64,000 nucleotides of DNA, from contig NC_088295.1 in NCBI RefSeq assembly GCF_032854445.1, positions 43,821,385-43,885,384 on the forward strand, read 5' to 3'. The stretch comes from Liolophura sinensis. Its lineage: Eukaryota; Mollusca; Polyplacophora; Chitonida; Chitonidae. The stretch's first letter is position 1. Every line of letters starts with the position of its first letter. This document shows, piece by piece, positions 1 through 12,535 of this stretch. The notes beneath the pieces are model-generated. The model made no database searches, was not told the DNA's origin, and was given only the letters and a program-made list of their open reading frames with translations. A program made the position numbers and the translations under genes.

Positions 1-1992
1 GAAGGCCAAGTGAATAAAGGCGCATATCTTTTCATTGCAAGGGGACAAGAAGTGTGGGTTCAACCCCATCCATAGACAGGGAATTAGTACATTTCCCTAC
101 TCTCACTTTCCTTAAAACCTTGGTGACAGTGTGCAACTAACATTCGTTGAAAGACCACTTGTCTCCCACCAGTATGGTGTACATATCTGTGCATCACATG
201 TGGAAAAGTGTCAAAGGTCTGTGATTTATGCAGGGCACTCCAATTTCGTCCACACATAAAACTGACTGCCATCATCTACATGTTAATGAAAAATTAGACA
301 CGTGTCAAATAAAATCAGATTGGCAGGCTAGACAAAAATGCTGCTCACTAGTGGTTTATCTTGCCAGGCTAGACACTAGCGACATCTGTTGCCAGGCTAG
401 ACACTAGTGAATTCGGTTGCCAGGCTAGACACTAGTGAATTCGGTTGCCAGACTAGACACTTGTGGTCTCTTCCAGCAGACTAGACACTAGTGGCCTTTT
501 CTTAGTAGGCTAGACACAACTGGCTTTTTGGCAGGATAGACACTAATGGCCTTTTTGGGTACACTAAACATTACTGGCGAATTTGGTAGGTTAGACACCA
601 GTGGCCTTTTTGGCAGTCTAGACAGGCCAGACACTAGTGGCTTTTTGGTGACCTTTGGAATATCTCCAGGGAAATAATTTTGAGGAAGTTTAATCAGCGT
701 TAGGGGCAGAATTTGGCTCAGTGGAGAATGAGACATACAAGATGTAGATTGCATCCTGGACTTGGACAGAGGATTTTCAGATTTATTCGCTCTTATTGTT
801 CTGTGTAGCCCACGTGACTGTAAATTTTCAGTGGTGCTCTCAGGGCCATTTTTGCACTCTTACATTCACTGCATCAATATGGCATTCCAGCGTGTACCAC
901 AACTTCGTCAGTAACTTGGCAAAGGCCTGTGTTTTATCCTTGGTCTGACAAGCAATGTGCTGTTCGAAAATTTTTTATACATCTCACCACCAGGATTAGT
1001 GATGTATCTGTTCACGTTCTTCTGTTTATTTTCAACAAATTTGAGGCCACTGTTGGATCAGGAAAGTCTAAGGCATGAACTTTTCCAGCATAGAGTTTGA
1101 TGGGAACCAATCAACCTTTTGTAGTGGATGGGTGAAGTTGAAAATTAGTGTCATTTGAAACTTTCAAAATGAGGTAGCAAGAACTGAAATATTGACACCT
1201 TGCTGAAATATGACATCAAAAAGCTGTTAGGAGAGCCTCTTACAGATTTCTGACCATATCACCTGTTCTATGGACACCTTTTTCTTAAAGCTTAAATGAA
1301 TTGAAGTTCACTATGACAACTTACAGAGCAAGGTTAAGAAGATGTTCTGTTCATGTCTAACTAAATCATGGAAAGATTGGACCTGCTCAACTTGCCAGTA
1401 GACTGGAAAGGGACACCTATTCTATGCAATACATGCACATACTCAATGTTACTACCTAGTTTCTATCATCTAGAAAACTGACCACTGTTATACATGGACA
1501 GAGGAAACCCTCCTCAATCTTTTTATGGTGGTCTGTTGGTTGTGGCATTAATGCCCAACAAAAATTACATTAAGACCTTTCATTCATTGCATTCTCATGT
1601 AAGAGTTTGAAATTTTAACCATCAATAATGCATTCATCTGTCTCGGTTGCACGTGTTCAATCCCTGGCAGTATCAATTTGTAGATTCACCTGAACTTGCT
1701 GTTATGGCTTTTATGACAACAAGTGGTCGTCATTGCTTTTGAGAGTAGGCTTTGTCTAATGCGGCAAAGAAGTCTAAATGTCACAGAAATACCGGTGATT
1801 TACAACAATCACTCTGATTACCTCTGTGTGCAAACCTGTCATCGTATAAGTGAAAAATTCTTGCGAATGGCATTAAACAACAATCGATCAAACAATTAAT
1901 TAATCAGTCAGTGGCATGTGTGGTATGCAACTTCAGCGTTCACATTAATCTATTGCAGTCAGTGTAAAATTCTTTGCTCATCTCTTTCATAG
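1..1992. other. Intron or upstream sequence of the CLIC locus, no exon recognised
   Basis: No coding exon is recognisable here. The stretch precedes a splice acceptor at 1991-1992, so it is most simply the last intron before the first CLIC terminal exon, whose upstream exons would lie left of the window. It holds the minisatellite at 325-648. Positions 1-290 resemble an old dispersed repeat also glimpsed near 16700-16980 and 54940-55070, with phrases such as 'ttggtgac' and 'caccagtatggtgtacata'. Short open frames here are not conserved-looking. Confidence 0.5.
325..648. repeat. Minisatellite, about 28-bp unit
   Basis: About eleven diverged copies of a unit close to 'ggctagacactagtggcc'. The 'agacac' cores sit at 371, 399, 427, 455 and 483 (exact 28-bp spacing) and become irregular afterwards. 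Flanking copies are degenerate. The array lies inside the presumed CLIC intron. Confidence 0.85.
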
Positions 1993-2298
1993 GAATACAA
2001 GGGGTACGAAATTCCAGAGAAGTTCTTCTATGTGTGGCGTTACTTGTACGAAGCGTACCAAACGCCGGCATTCTTAGAGACGTGTCCGACGGATCAAGAC
2101 ATCGTGAAGCATTATGAGAAGAAGGCAGGAGTGAAGCCAATGAAAGGAGCCCCGAGTCTGCAGAAGTTCAGCCACTCGTATGATATCCCTTCCTCAGTTT
2201 TAGCCAAGATTAATGGAGGACAAGACGGATCACTTTCTCCGAATGCCTCAGACGAGATGGCACCAGAGGGCAATGGCACATTACATGGAGATGATTAA
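1993..2298 (+). CDS. CLIC: CLIC-family protein, terminal exon A (short C-terminus), partial gene
   Basis: This is the last coding exon of a chloride intracellular channel protein, a GST-fold protein that exists in soluble and membrane-associated forms. The exon starts after an AG acceptor at 1991-1992 in phase 0 and encodes 101 residues before TAA at 2296-2298. The first 55 or so residues match the C-terminal helical part of invertebrate CLICs: EYKGYEIPEKFFYVWRYLYE, then TCPTDQDIVKHYEKK. About 35 poorly conserved Ser/Asp/Gly-rich residues finish the protein. Earlier exons, including the thioredoxin-like domain, lie left of the window. An AATAAA at 2795-2800 is a candidate poly(A) signal. The same segment is encoded again at 8239, so this may be either an alternative last exon of one gene or the end of a separate duplicated gene. 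Family assignment is firm; gene structure is not. Confidence 0.88.
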   Translation, partial: EYKGYEIPEKFFYVWRYLYEAYQTPAFLETCPTDQDIVKHYEKKAGVKPMKGAPSLQKFSHSYDIPSSVLAKINGGQDGSLSPNASDEMAPEGNGTLHGDD

Positions 2299-5200
2299 AG
2301 TCTCCTAGCCAGTGCACGTAATGCCATCATTCTAGCTGTGACTTTGATTTTGAATATCAACTGCCCTGAGTCTAAGAGGGCCGTGCTGAGAGTGGAGAGT
2401 TTTGGGTGGGAAGGGAAGTTTTTTTTTATATCATTGGGGTCCACTTTGAGTAGTGTCAGATTCCATATCATGGGCCCCATTTTTCATTGGCTGAACAGGT
2501 ATCCTCTTGCCATCATTGACAGGATAAGCATAGGTTTTAAGGCTTTTTTGTTTCTCAGTATGTTTTTGGTTATTGTGTATGGGATACATCTATATCAAAA
2601 CCAGCTGGAATCTGTCCATGTTGAGAGTGCTGCTGTGTCCTGTATTATTTGTCACTCGGCAATATTATAAACAATCAATGTTATGTTTTAACTTTTTTTG
2701 TTTCTTTTTTTTTTTTTACAAGCAGCATAACTTTTTTATTTGTATTAATTATCTTTATCCAGAGCAGTCATGGTTTTCTACTTCAGATGGATGTAATAAA
2801 GCTTGAGTCTCCCCATTTTATAACCTGTCACTTTCAGAATTGAACCTAATGGTGTTATGCATGCCTCCTGTTGTTAAACAATATGCCTGGTTGATATAAA
2901 CTTCTAGTGATAACAATAATAATAAATAACTTATTTAGGTTGTTGTTATTTTTCACCCTATGTGTGCCTTGCTGCAGCTTTATTGTGTCATTTTTTTTAA
3001 TGCAGATTGCAGACATTCACTTCCTATATTTTGAACTGCACTGTTTGAAGCAAAATCTGATATTTCTGCCCTTCCAATGATTGCTGCCATTTCAAGCACA
3101 AGGGTCCATTGCATCTAGAGCTATTTCATAGATGCCAGCTCAAAAATATTCGTCCTTTAATGTGAAAGGTTTGGGTGAGCCAGATTTATCGCTATAAAAA
3201 TCTGTGTTTATTGTACTAATGCAATTATTTTAAGGATGGAATTAATATTGAAATGTCTCTTGTTGAAAAAAACAAACGAAACACGAGCAAAACTTTTTGA
3301 ATCAAATAGCTTTTCTTCAGAGAGTGCTCACTCTTATTAATGAGCTTATTACATAAATGTGTATGTAAAATTGTTTTGCCAAAATATGTATTGCTCTTAC
3401 TTGGTCACATAAATGCTTACGTCTTTACATTGCTATGTACATTCCTATTTAAGTCATTGCACTTTTCATCTCTACTAATAATGATAATACTCTATAATAA
3501 GCTTTCCTTGGAGCCTTTGTGAAAGCATCTCTGCAACAGCTCTGGTAAATGCTGGTTTCTCTTCAATACTTTATATATGTGCTGTTTATAGTTAAACAAA
3601 GCAACGACTTCTGCTGAACTATTTATTACTGATTTTTGTATGCAGGAAGTGAAGGTGTAATATCATTTACTAGTCTTCGTGGAAGATCGTTTGGTACTCC
3701 CAAACAAAACACTAAATCAAAGCAAAACTTCCACTTAGCACCAAAAGTGTTTTAGACAAATTTTTTTTTTTTTTTAAATCATTATAGGTTTCATTTAGTC
3801 TCATTCAAGACATATCTAAAATGTGAAGTAGTTGATTACACAAGGTGTATGTTACCTTATTCTGCGCTTTATGCAGCTTTCATAGTCAGATTGCTCCTGC
3901 TGAACAGTACACATGTACTCATGATATTAACGACGACACATCAATCAAATCTCGGTTTAGAAACAAGCTAAATGTGTTGGCATTCCGGTATTGAGATTAG
4001 TCTGATACTATAGCATGTGGTAGTTGTGTTATTCTGGCAAAGCGAATATTGTAATGAATATCATGTACTGCATTCATATAGTGGAAATTAAACTAGGTTT
4101 TACTTTAAAACAACTGTTGTTTCTACTGTATTCTTCTAATGGGTTATTTCTTCCTGCAGGGCATGTTAGTACATTGTGCGTGTACACTTTGTCATCTTCC
4201 AACTACATTTATGTACGTAAAAGTGCAGAAAATTAATTTGATCTGTTGTCGTATTTGTGAAAGGAGTGGTAATGGTGTATATTTTACTGAAGACAAGCTA
4301 TTTACGCAAAATGATCCTTGAATTGTTCAGTTGGTTAACATTGAAATTCAGTTTTTGAACGTTTGCGTTGGCAAAAAACTTGGCTCAAAGTTACATCTGG
4401 TGTTAAGTCTTAAACAAGTTTTGAACAACTAGGCTATATTATATTTTACTAATATGCACTTTAGGATTTACTCGAACATCTATAACTACAACAAAAAAAA
4501 TTCTCAAAGGGGTTAAAATTGGTTTAAAGTAGTCTTCCAAAGGCCCCAGCAGTTGACACAACTCACTGGAGGAAGAGTGTGAAAAGACAGAGGGGATAGC
4601 TTGATTGGCATTGAACTGGTACTGCTAAGCTTTACAGTTCCTGCCATTTCTGAAAATATCTGATTATAAAAACATGCATAAAATAGATGGGTAATTTTGA
4701 GATAAAATATGCCCCAAAAATGAAAATAAAAAAACTTGAAAGAAAAAATTTTGGCACTATATGTATTTTCCAGGTAAACGTTTTAAAGTTACTTTTAACT
4801 AATCCTTCAAGTAAAAAAATCACGTTGAATCGGGGCTGGCTTCAAGGGGTTTCCTAGTTTTTGTCTAGTTTCTCCTGTCTCCTAATGCTGGATTAATGTA
4901 AATAAGACCTTAGAAGGCGACAGGATGCAGTCTTCATACCAAGGGAAGGGAATGTTTGTCCAGTTTTCCATTTCTCGTTAGGGGTTACATTATCAAGATG
5001 AGATTTTAACCCTAGTACCTTAAATCCTCAAAAAACATGACCAAGCAATTGCATCTTTAGATGCAATTTGAAAACATGACTCGTAAGATTCTGAAGACTA
5101 AAATACATGGTTCATTTTGGGGTATGAATATTTACTGATTACAAAATTACCTGCCCAGACAAGGTGAACATTCATGTGATATGCCAAAACCTGTACTGTG

Positions 5201-6850
5201 GATTTTGCATAGTGTGAAAATTGAATGAAATCCCCTAAATGGCCTAAAATTTCACCCACAAAAGAGCATTTTTAGAGGCAAGTGAATGTCACAAAATATT
5301 ATTTTTGGTGCTGTTACAATTTTCTAGTAGAATATGATCCCATGTTCCAAACAAACTTCAAAACGGCTTTCTGAAATCAATAGAACTCTCAGAATCGGAC
5401 GATGGGCAAGTTAAGTCATTATGATCATTTGGGGTAAGTGCTTCGTAACAGCCCTGAAGTTCAGGAAAGCAAAATTAATGTATGTGTGCAGATGAATGTG
5501 ACATTTTAATCTGCAAAGCAAGTATGAATTATGGCTACATCCTTTTACAGAGACTGTGTCTGATTTTGTTTAGGATTCTTCTACAAGCATCAATTTAGTC
5601 CTTTTAATTTGTATTGTCAGATCAAATCATTTACAATTGTCTTTGAAAAAGTAGAAAGTTCTTGGTAGTTATTTTATTCAAGTCTGAAATCTGTAATTAG
5701 AAACCTGTACATGAAGAACATCTCTGAACTCCTATAATCTTGCAGGCACATGAGTTTGGCATTCAATCCTGACCTAGGCCATAGTGTGTCAGAAGCATTC
5801 CAAAGGACGGTGGTTTACATGGATCTCCAGTTTCCTCCACCCATCAAATTAACCACCATTGTGTAAAAGAATTTTTCAAGAGTATGGTGTGAAACAACCA
5901 TAAAGAAAATTTATTGACTTAAGATATTCAGCAAATATTACTGCTGTGATGCACAGTTTGAAAGTATTTATGATGGCAGAGAGGGCAAATTCCATAGAGC
6001 GATATGTGAGTTAAGTCAGAATCTGAAATACAACTTTATAGTTTATTTTTAGATCCAAGAAATTAACATTTTGACCACCTCACAAATGTTATCCCGAGGT
6101 GCAATTTATATACTGACGTATCACCTTCAACAGGTGTAAGTTTATTTCATAAGGTGCGTTGAGACTGTGATTTGTTGAATGCTACAAATGCATGAAAAAT
6201 AGTCCTGTTTTTAACTGACTCGTTAAACTCCTCATGCAATCACACTTGTGAACGTTGATTAAAACAAATTTGTCATAAATTCAACTTCCAGTACCAACCA
6301 TAAAGCATTGTGATGAGCGTTTGTATTTTTGAATCCAGCCAGAAATGGCTTTGTGGAATTTGACTCCGCATCTGTGTGAAAACCTCACCAATAAATGTTC
6401 TAGAATATGTGAACTGGATGAACTAGTGGGTCCGGAACAATCTTGATCTTCAGTTCTACAAAACACCAGGATTGATAACACAAATATCGTCCTATTTTAA
6501 CAAAACCACATATTTTAAGCCTAGCGTATTGTCCAAATCTGTAACGTATCCTTCAATCCTTCACCTTACAGGTCAATGCTCTGAATTAATTCTACAAAGC
6601 TATTCCAGACTTAAGCCAAAATTTAAAACCTCTTCACAGTGCTTAGCTTTTGTAACAGGTAGTTGGAATTTTGACACATTCATCTTACAACATTTACGAG
6701 ATGGTCAAACATTTAATTACTAGGTCCTAAAAATTGAGTCTGAAATCGTATTTCAAATTTTTGACAGTCAGAAATGGCTTTGTAGAATCGGTGCCAGATG
6801 ATGTACTTGAGCAGCTCTTGTAATTAATGCTTGACTTGACATGTTTGCAG
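2299..6850. other. 3' UTR and intron/intergenic sequence between the two CLIC terminal blocks
   Basis: The first 500-700 bases are probably 3' UTR of terminal exon A: AATAAA at 2795-2800 and another at 2921-2926. The rest has no exon I can support. I looked for CLIC N-terminal (thioredoxin-domain) exons that would make the downstream block an independent gene and saw none. A diverged dispersed repeat at about 5226-5410 resembles 47640-47830 (shared phrases 'attttagaggcaa' and 'aaaatattacttttggt'). Confidence 0.5.
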
Positions 6851-9414
6851 ACGTTCAACTTGTACCTGGTGAGTGGTACAGAACAAGCTCGCCAGAGGCT
6901 GATTCATCACCTGGAGAAGCTGAACGGCTTCTTAGAGGGCGAGGACCAGATCTATGTGATCAAGGACAGCATAACGTACGGGGACTGTTACCTCATGCCA
7001 CGCCTACACCACATCAAGGTGGCAGCCAGGGTGAGTGCTGACAGGAACTTAAATACATAGTCTATTGACTTAATTACCATTGTTCCTACCTTCAAATCAT
7101 AATGCTGTATTTGACCCAAATTCCATACATGACTAAGTTACTCCTTTTGCTTCATTGGGACATGTACTTCTAGTCATGCTAGAAAAGTGTTTTGAGGTTT
7201 GATATTCTACAGGAATTTACAGGTTTCAACAAGAAAAGTCATACTTAATAAATACTAATAATAGTAGCCTTCATTTGCCTGTAAAGATAATGTTGTTTTT
7301 TGTTGTTATTGTTGTTGTTTTTGTTGTGTGAAATTTTAGATTAAATTCAATATTCTTGAGTACCATAATTCTTCAACCTTTTCAACCAATATTTTTAAAT
7401 ATTCTGAGAGAACTATTAGGTTTAGGTTAATCTGCACAGATTTATGAAACTTGCATCTTAATCAACACAAACAATTTTTTTTAAATAATTGTTGGCATAA
7501 ATTCTACTGATGAAAGTGCTTTACAGGTTGAAAAGGTTGAGAATTTACAGCAACCAATTAAACTAATCATTATAATTCTAGTCAGACAGACTGTACTTGG
7601 TGTACATGGGTTGATATCCACTAGCTACAATGTTGCTTAAATAAAGAACAGAATCTTAGATAGCCATGACAGCCACAATGAATTTATTTATTTGAATGGC
7701 CTTTGCTGTACAGTGGTACCCAAGCAAATTTCAATGCTATTGTATTTTAATGGTGGGGGTAATTTTTGCCACTCAAGCTTACCACATACCTGACAGAAAA
7801 TACATAGTTCAGCCAACACGTGCTGGGTTTGAACACAGAAAACCTTTTGTGAGATGTCTAAAGACTTGATTTGAGATATTATAGCCTATATCTGTACTGA
7901 AGTTTTTTGACCAAAACTTCAGATATTTAAGGCAAGACCAAAGGGAAAATCCAATTTCTTGCACGATGGGTTCAACAGTGACCTGGAAGCACCAGACCAG
8001 TGTATGCAGGCCTTTCAAAATAGGTCTCAGCAATGTCTTAATCTAACACCACAAGTAAACATGCCTTATACCTAATAAATTTCACTATTTTATGTTTTTA
8101 TGAATCATTTGTCCACAAGCAATGCAGCCGACAGGTTTCTGTGGTCATAGTTGACTACCAATCCAAGGTAAACTGTTTAATATTGTAGCACATCCAGGCA
8201 GTTTTATTGAAAAATTTGTGAACGTCTGCATGTTTCAGGAATACAGTGACTTTGAAATTCCACAAGAGCTCTTTTATGTCTGGCGATATCTGTATGAGGC
8301 TTACAGGACAGATGCTTTCCAAAAAACCTGCCCAACTGATCAGGACATCATTAAGCATTATGAGATGAAGACCAAAGTTTTCAAACCCAGGAAAGGTGTT
8401 CCAAGCCTTCAGAAGTCCACGTACTCCTTCGACATACCAGAATCCATTCTGGAGACTTTGGAGAACCAGCCACCAAGAGGAGGGGATGGGGGTGAAGACG
8501 GGGGAGTGTACGAGGATTACACTGCTGCCAACATGGCGGCATCACGCCATGTAGAGGAGCATGATGGTGATCATGTGTACAACGATGCAACTGACGACCA
8601 CACAGCAGGCAGCAATGCAGCCAACAACAGCTTCCAGGATGAGACACCTGAAGAGGCCATCTATGATGACCCAGATTTGCCTCCACCCCCTGAAGCCCCG
8701 GTCACAGATTCAGCTACCAACGGGACTCCAGATCGTGTCCCCAGCCCGGAGCCACTGAGGTCTGCCAGCCCAGAACCCATTCAGGCAGCCAGCCCTGCAA
8801 GATCTGGCAGTCCCGCGGAGGCAGGGCCTGCTACTGAACCTCTGTACACCCCGCCCAGCCCAGAACCCACCTATGAGAATACGGAACCCACCTACGAGAA
8901 CCCTGAGGAACACAACCTGCCTGATCTTCCACCACCACCAGTTGACGAGGAGAATGAATACATCATAGCAGATAGGGAGTCCTCAGTGGAGGGCAGTGGA
9001 ACACCTGAGCCAGACTATGATCCTGCAATGGGGGCCAGTGAAGGTAAAACATCTGCTGAAGATGAGGATGAAGTGCCAGCACCCGACTACGACAGGCCCA
9101 GCACACCAGAGCCAAGCTCGACACCAACCCCAGACTATGATGCCGTACCCACGCCCACGCCCACACCCACACCCGACTATGACAAAACACCCGATGATGA
9201 CAAGACACCTGCCAATGAGACTGAGCCCAAAACAACATCCCCAGAACACAATGATTCGCTCACATATGAAAACGTAGATACTACGATTCCCCAGCCATCA
9301 GCGAATACTAAGTCAGTAGAATTCACAATTTCGGATAAAAATGAAGATGCTGAGGCAGTGGAAGTGAAAGTTAATGGAACAGATGAAAATAATGTCACAA
9401 ATGGACATAAGTAG
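6851..9414 (+). CDS. CLIC: CLIC-family protein, terminal exon pair B with long Tyr/Pro/acidic tail
   Basis: Two exons, 6851-7030 (60 codons, phase 0/0) and 8239-9414 (391 residues plus TAG). Acceptor AG at 6849-6850, donor GTGAGT at 7031, acceptor AG at 8237-8238. The first exon encodes the CLIC segment ending DCYLMPRLHHIKVAAR. The second continues EYSDFEIPQELFYVWRYLYE and TCPTDQDIIKHYEMK, a close paralogue of exon A at 1993. After about residue 75 of the last exon the CLIC fold ends. A tail of roughly 315 residues follows, rich in P, E, D, T and Y. It has two LPPPP stretches, four PDYD motifs, YEDY and YDDP, and three YEN motifs (YENT, YENP, YENV). Vertebrate CLIC5B and CLIC6 carry N-terminal extensions; a long C-terminal one is unusual. 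No start codon or thioredoxin domain is visible nearby, so the block must be spliced to exons outside the window or be a remnant of a tandem gene copy. Confidence 0.88.
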
Positions 9415-11904
9415 TCGGATAAAAGTGGCTGCTTCTTTGTAATGAAAATCTTCCACAATTCAGTCTCCCCTATATTCTGCATACAGTAAACCCCTTAATA
9501 TACTACATGCTTGGATTATCATATGCAGACTTTGATTTGATATTAACTACCTTCAAATGACGGTTGGCTACCCAAAGTCCTGAGGTGTTGTCCATTGATG
9601 CTTCAGCCCAGCGAACAATTATGGTATTTTCAAACAAAACAAAGAACATGCTTCTTGTAAAACTTTCAGGTAGTGTTGAAGGTTTTTTTGTAACGGTCAT
9701 TAAAAACAGTATATTTTAATGGTAGTAAATCACCAATAATTTCATGAAACCTTTCACCAGCTACTGTAACTTTGTACAGCGCTGAGCAGGGAAATTAGAT
9801 GGTGAAAAATACCATAACATTAAAGGTAGTTTACTGTCCTTCATACATTGATTGGCAGGAGACAGTTGTGTAATAAACAGGAAAGTTTTGAATTGTTGAA
9901 CCTGACCCTTTTTATCTGTTGTGTTATGAATGTGTCTTTTCACAAGACTTTGCGTCTCAATTTATATATTTAACAAATTAGAAGACAGCCCTTAGATTTG
10001 CAGGGTTGGCAGCTTGTGAGATATAATTTAAGACATGTACAATTGTTAGTGCATAAGCTCCAGTGTGATATTGTTGTACTCTAAATAAGCTAACTGCTTA
10101 ATAGTGCATTAGTCACTCAATGTACAGAAATACTGCTGAGCTCTTTACATTTACCAGTGATACAAATTGCATCACTAAAATGGTTGGTTTCACCATGTGT
10201 ACGTCTATTTTCATTATAGATTCATTGCAGTGAGAAGCAGTTTTGTTTACTAGTTAATTCTACCCCTATTAAACAAAAATGTTTTTAGAAGCGGAATAGT
10301 GCTAGCCTTTTATATAGCCCACAGTTGAGTGGATATTTCTGAGCATTAAAGGAAAGAAAACAGAATAAAAGAATACATTAATATGTGGACTGGACATTAC
10401 CATAAATCTTGAGTGCTAGATATATTTAGTATCTATATATACGAGATATTACTAATCGTTAATTATTAATAGCTTGTGAAATGGATCATGAGACCAAAAT
10501 GGGTTGGTTAGACGAATATTAGATCAAATTTTGTCTAAAATTGATAAGGGTTTTGGTTATGATTTCTGTGCTTAGTGAATAAGCATTGTATCAGTGTTTG
10601 ATTAGGGCTTTTATCATCATGAATACATGGCTAGGTTGTTGTGTGTAAGCAGACAAATGTAAAAATATTATTATATTGTTGTTGTCATTTTTGTCAATTT
10701 TTCTCAAGTGCTTGTAAACAAAGTCTAAAAAACTGTTCAGCTAACAGAGAATAGTATGGTGTACTCTCTTTTGAGTGTAACACCTGATAGAATTACATGC
10801 ACATTTCTTTCGATTTTTATTTCGCTAATTGCCTTGTATAATTTAATATTGTCAGATTTTGTCAGTAATCAATCACATTTCCTTTCATTTCAGTTTTTAA
10901 TCCAGTTACTAAGTTAATGAATTACAAGCAACATAGTCAAAAATTGATTCCCATCAAATGGAGAGAAGTTCACGTTTATAAATAAAATACCCAGGTATGG
11001 AAAGCAACATTAGTGATATGTACATATTGCAACAGTCATACAATGGATGGTTTGGTGCATGTATGTGCTTCTTAAATAGGGTCTGTAGTTAAGAAATACA
11101 TCTTTTATTTTGTAGTGTGTTACATTGAATTGTATGCATCTTGATATAGGGAAAAAACTGAAGACAAGATGTTGGATAAATTGAACTTGATGGGCTGAAC
11201 ATCTGAGTTTTGTTGATTTTTCTAAGTTGGGTTTGAATTAAATGTAACAAAAGAAATGTATCTGTCAATCATATTACTTATTCAAAAGATAAATTCTGTA
11301 ATTATGATTCAAATGATCTACACAGCATTTCGATGGGACCTCGTGTGTATGAAAAATAAAAATGATTTTAGGACACTACCTGTACCTAAACAGCCTTGAT
11401 CTGTCATGCTCAGTGGTTGAGCTATTAAATTTTGTAGTTTTTGTAAACAGTAAATTGTGAGACTAGTGAGCTGTTCTGGTTGTGATCATATATGCTGTAT
11501 ATAGATGTGTGTACACTGTAGCTCTTGTGATATTCTGATATAAAGTGGGGAAGGAAATAACATTGTACTGAGTTTCTTTGTTAAACACAACTGGACACAA
11601 AGATTTGTTATTAAAGAAACTTACAAATTAGAAGTTTGTGAATTAGGGAATGGACTTGAACAGATCTAGTCAACGTACTTTCTACCACTGGAATTCAGCT
11701 AAAGTGAGCTCAACTGACTCGGATGTAAATGTGTCTGGTGAGATAGCTGAATTGCTAATTTCAAAGAGGTTGTCAGCATTTTTGCCTTGGAATGTGCATG
11801 GAATGAGTTTTCAATGCAGGTTTTATATACACCACAGTGGTTGGATATAGCAAAGGTGCGTAATGCAGATCATATCCTCTGCCATGCAGTGCTATGGAGC
11901 AGCA
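9415..11904. other. Probable long 3' UTR and intergenic DNA after CLIC block B
   Basis: AT-rich sequence without recognisable exons. Possible poly(A) signals for CLIC block B include AATAAA at 10981-10986 and another near 11355. I cannot tell which is used. The short open frame around 11650-11850 has no family resemblance. Confidence 0.5.
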
Positions 11905-12535
11905 CTTGGCATGGCATTCCAGTGAGGCAACATTTAACATGGTATTCCATGTTACCAAGTGTTCCTGTGAGACAGCACCCAGTGTGGTGTTTCAATGAGG
12001 CAGCACCCAGTGTCGTGTTCCAATGAGGCAGCACCCAGCTGGGCATTTCAGTGACGCAGCACCCAGCTTGGTGTTCCAATGAACAGCACCAAGTGTGGTG
12101 TCCCAATGAGGCAGCACCCAGTGTGGTGTTCCAGTGAGGCAGCACCCAGTGTGGTGTTCCAGTGAGGCAGCACCCAGTGTGGTGTTCCATTGAGGCAGCA
12201 TCCAGTGTGGTGTTCCAAGGAAGCAGCACCCAGTGAGATGTTTCAATGAAACAGCACCCATTGTGGTATTTCAATAAGGCAGCATCCAGGGAGGTGTACC
12301 AATGAGGCAGCACCCAGCTTGGTGCTCCAATGAAGCAGCATCCAGTGTGGTGTTCCAATGAGGCAGCATCCAGAGTGGTGTTCTAATGAGGCAGAACCCA
12401 GTGTGGCATTTCTGTGAGGCAGCACCTAGTGTGATGTTTCTGTGAGGCAACACCCAGTGTGGTGTTCCACTAAGGCAGCACTCATCTTGGTTTTCCAGTG
12501 AGGCACCACCCAGCTTAGTGTTCCAATGAGGTATG
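11905..12535. repeat. Minisatellite, 28-bp unit, about 22 copies
   Basis: Tandem copies of a unit built on 'gaggcagcacccagtgtggt', with clear 28-bp spacing (for example 12131 to 12159) and point variation between units. Because 28 is not a multiple of three, each unit moves to the next reading frame. The lack of stops makes all three minus-strand frames open across much of the array. The resulting translations (units like EHHTGCCL, TPHWVLPHW, NTTLGAASL) are one repeat read in three phases, not genes. Confidence 0.93.
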
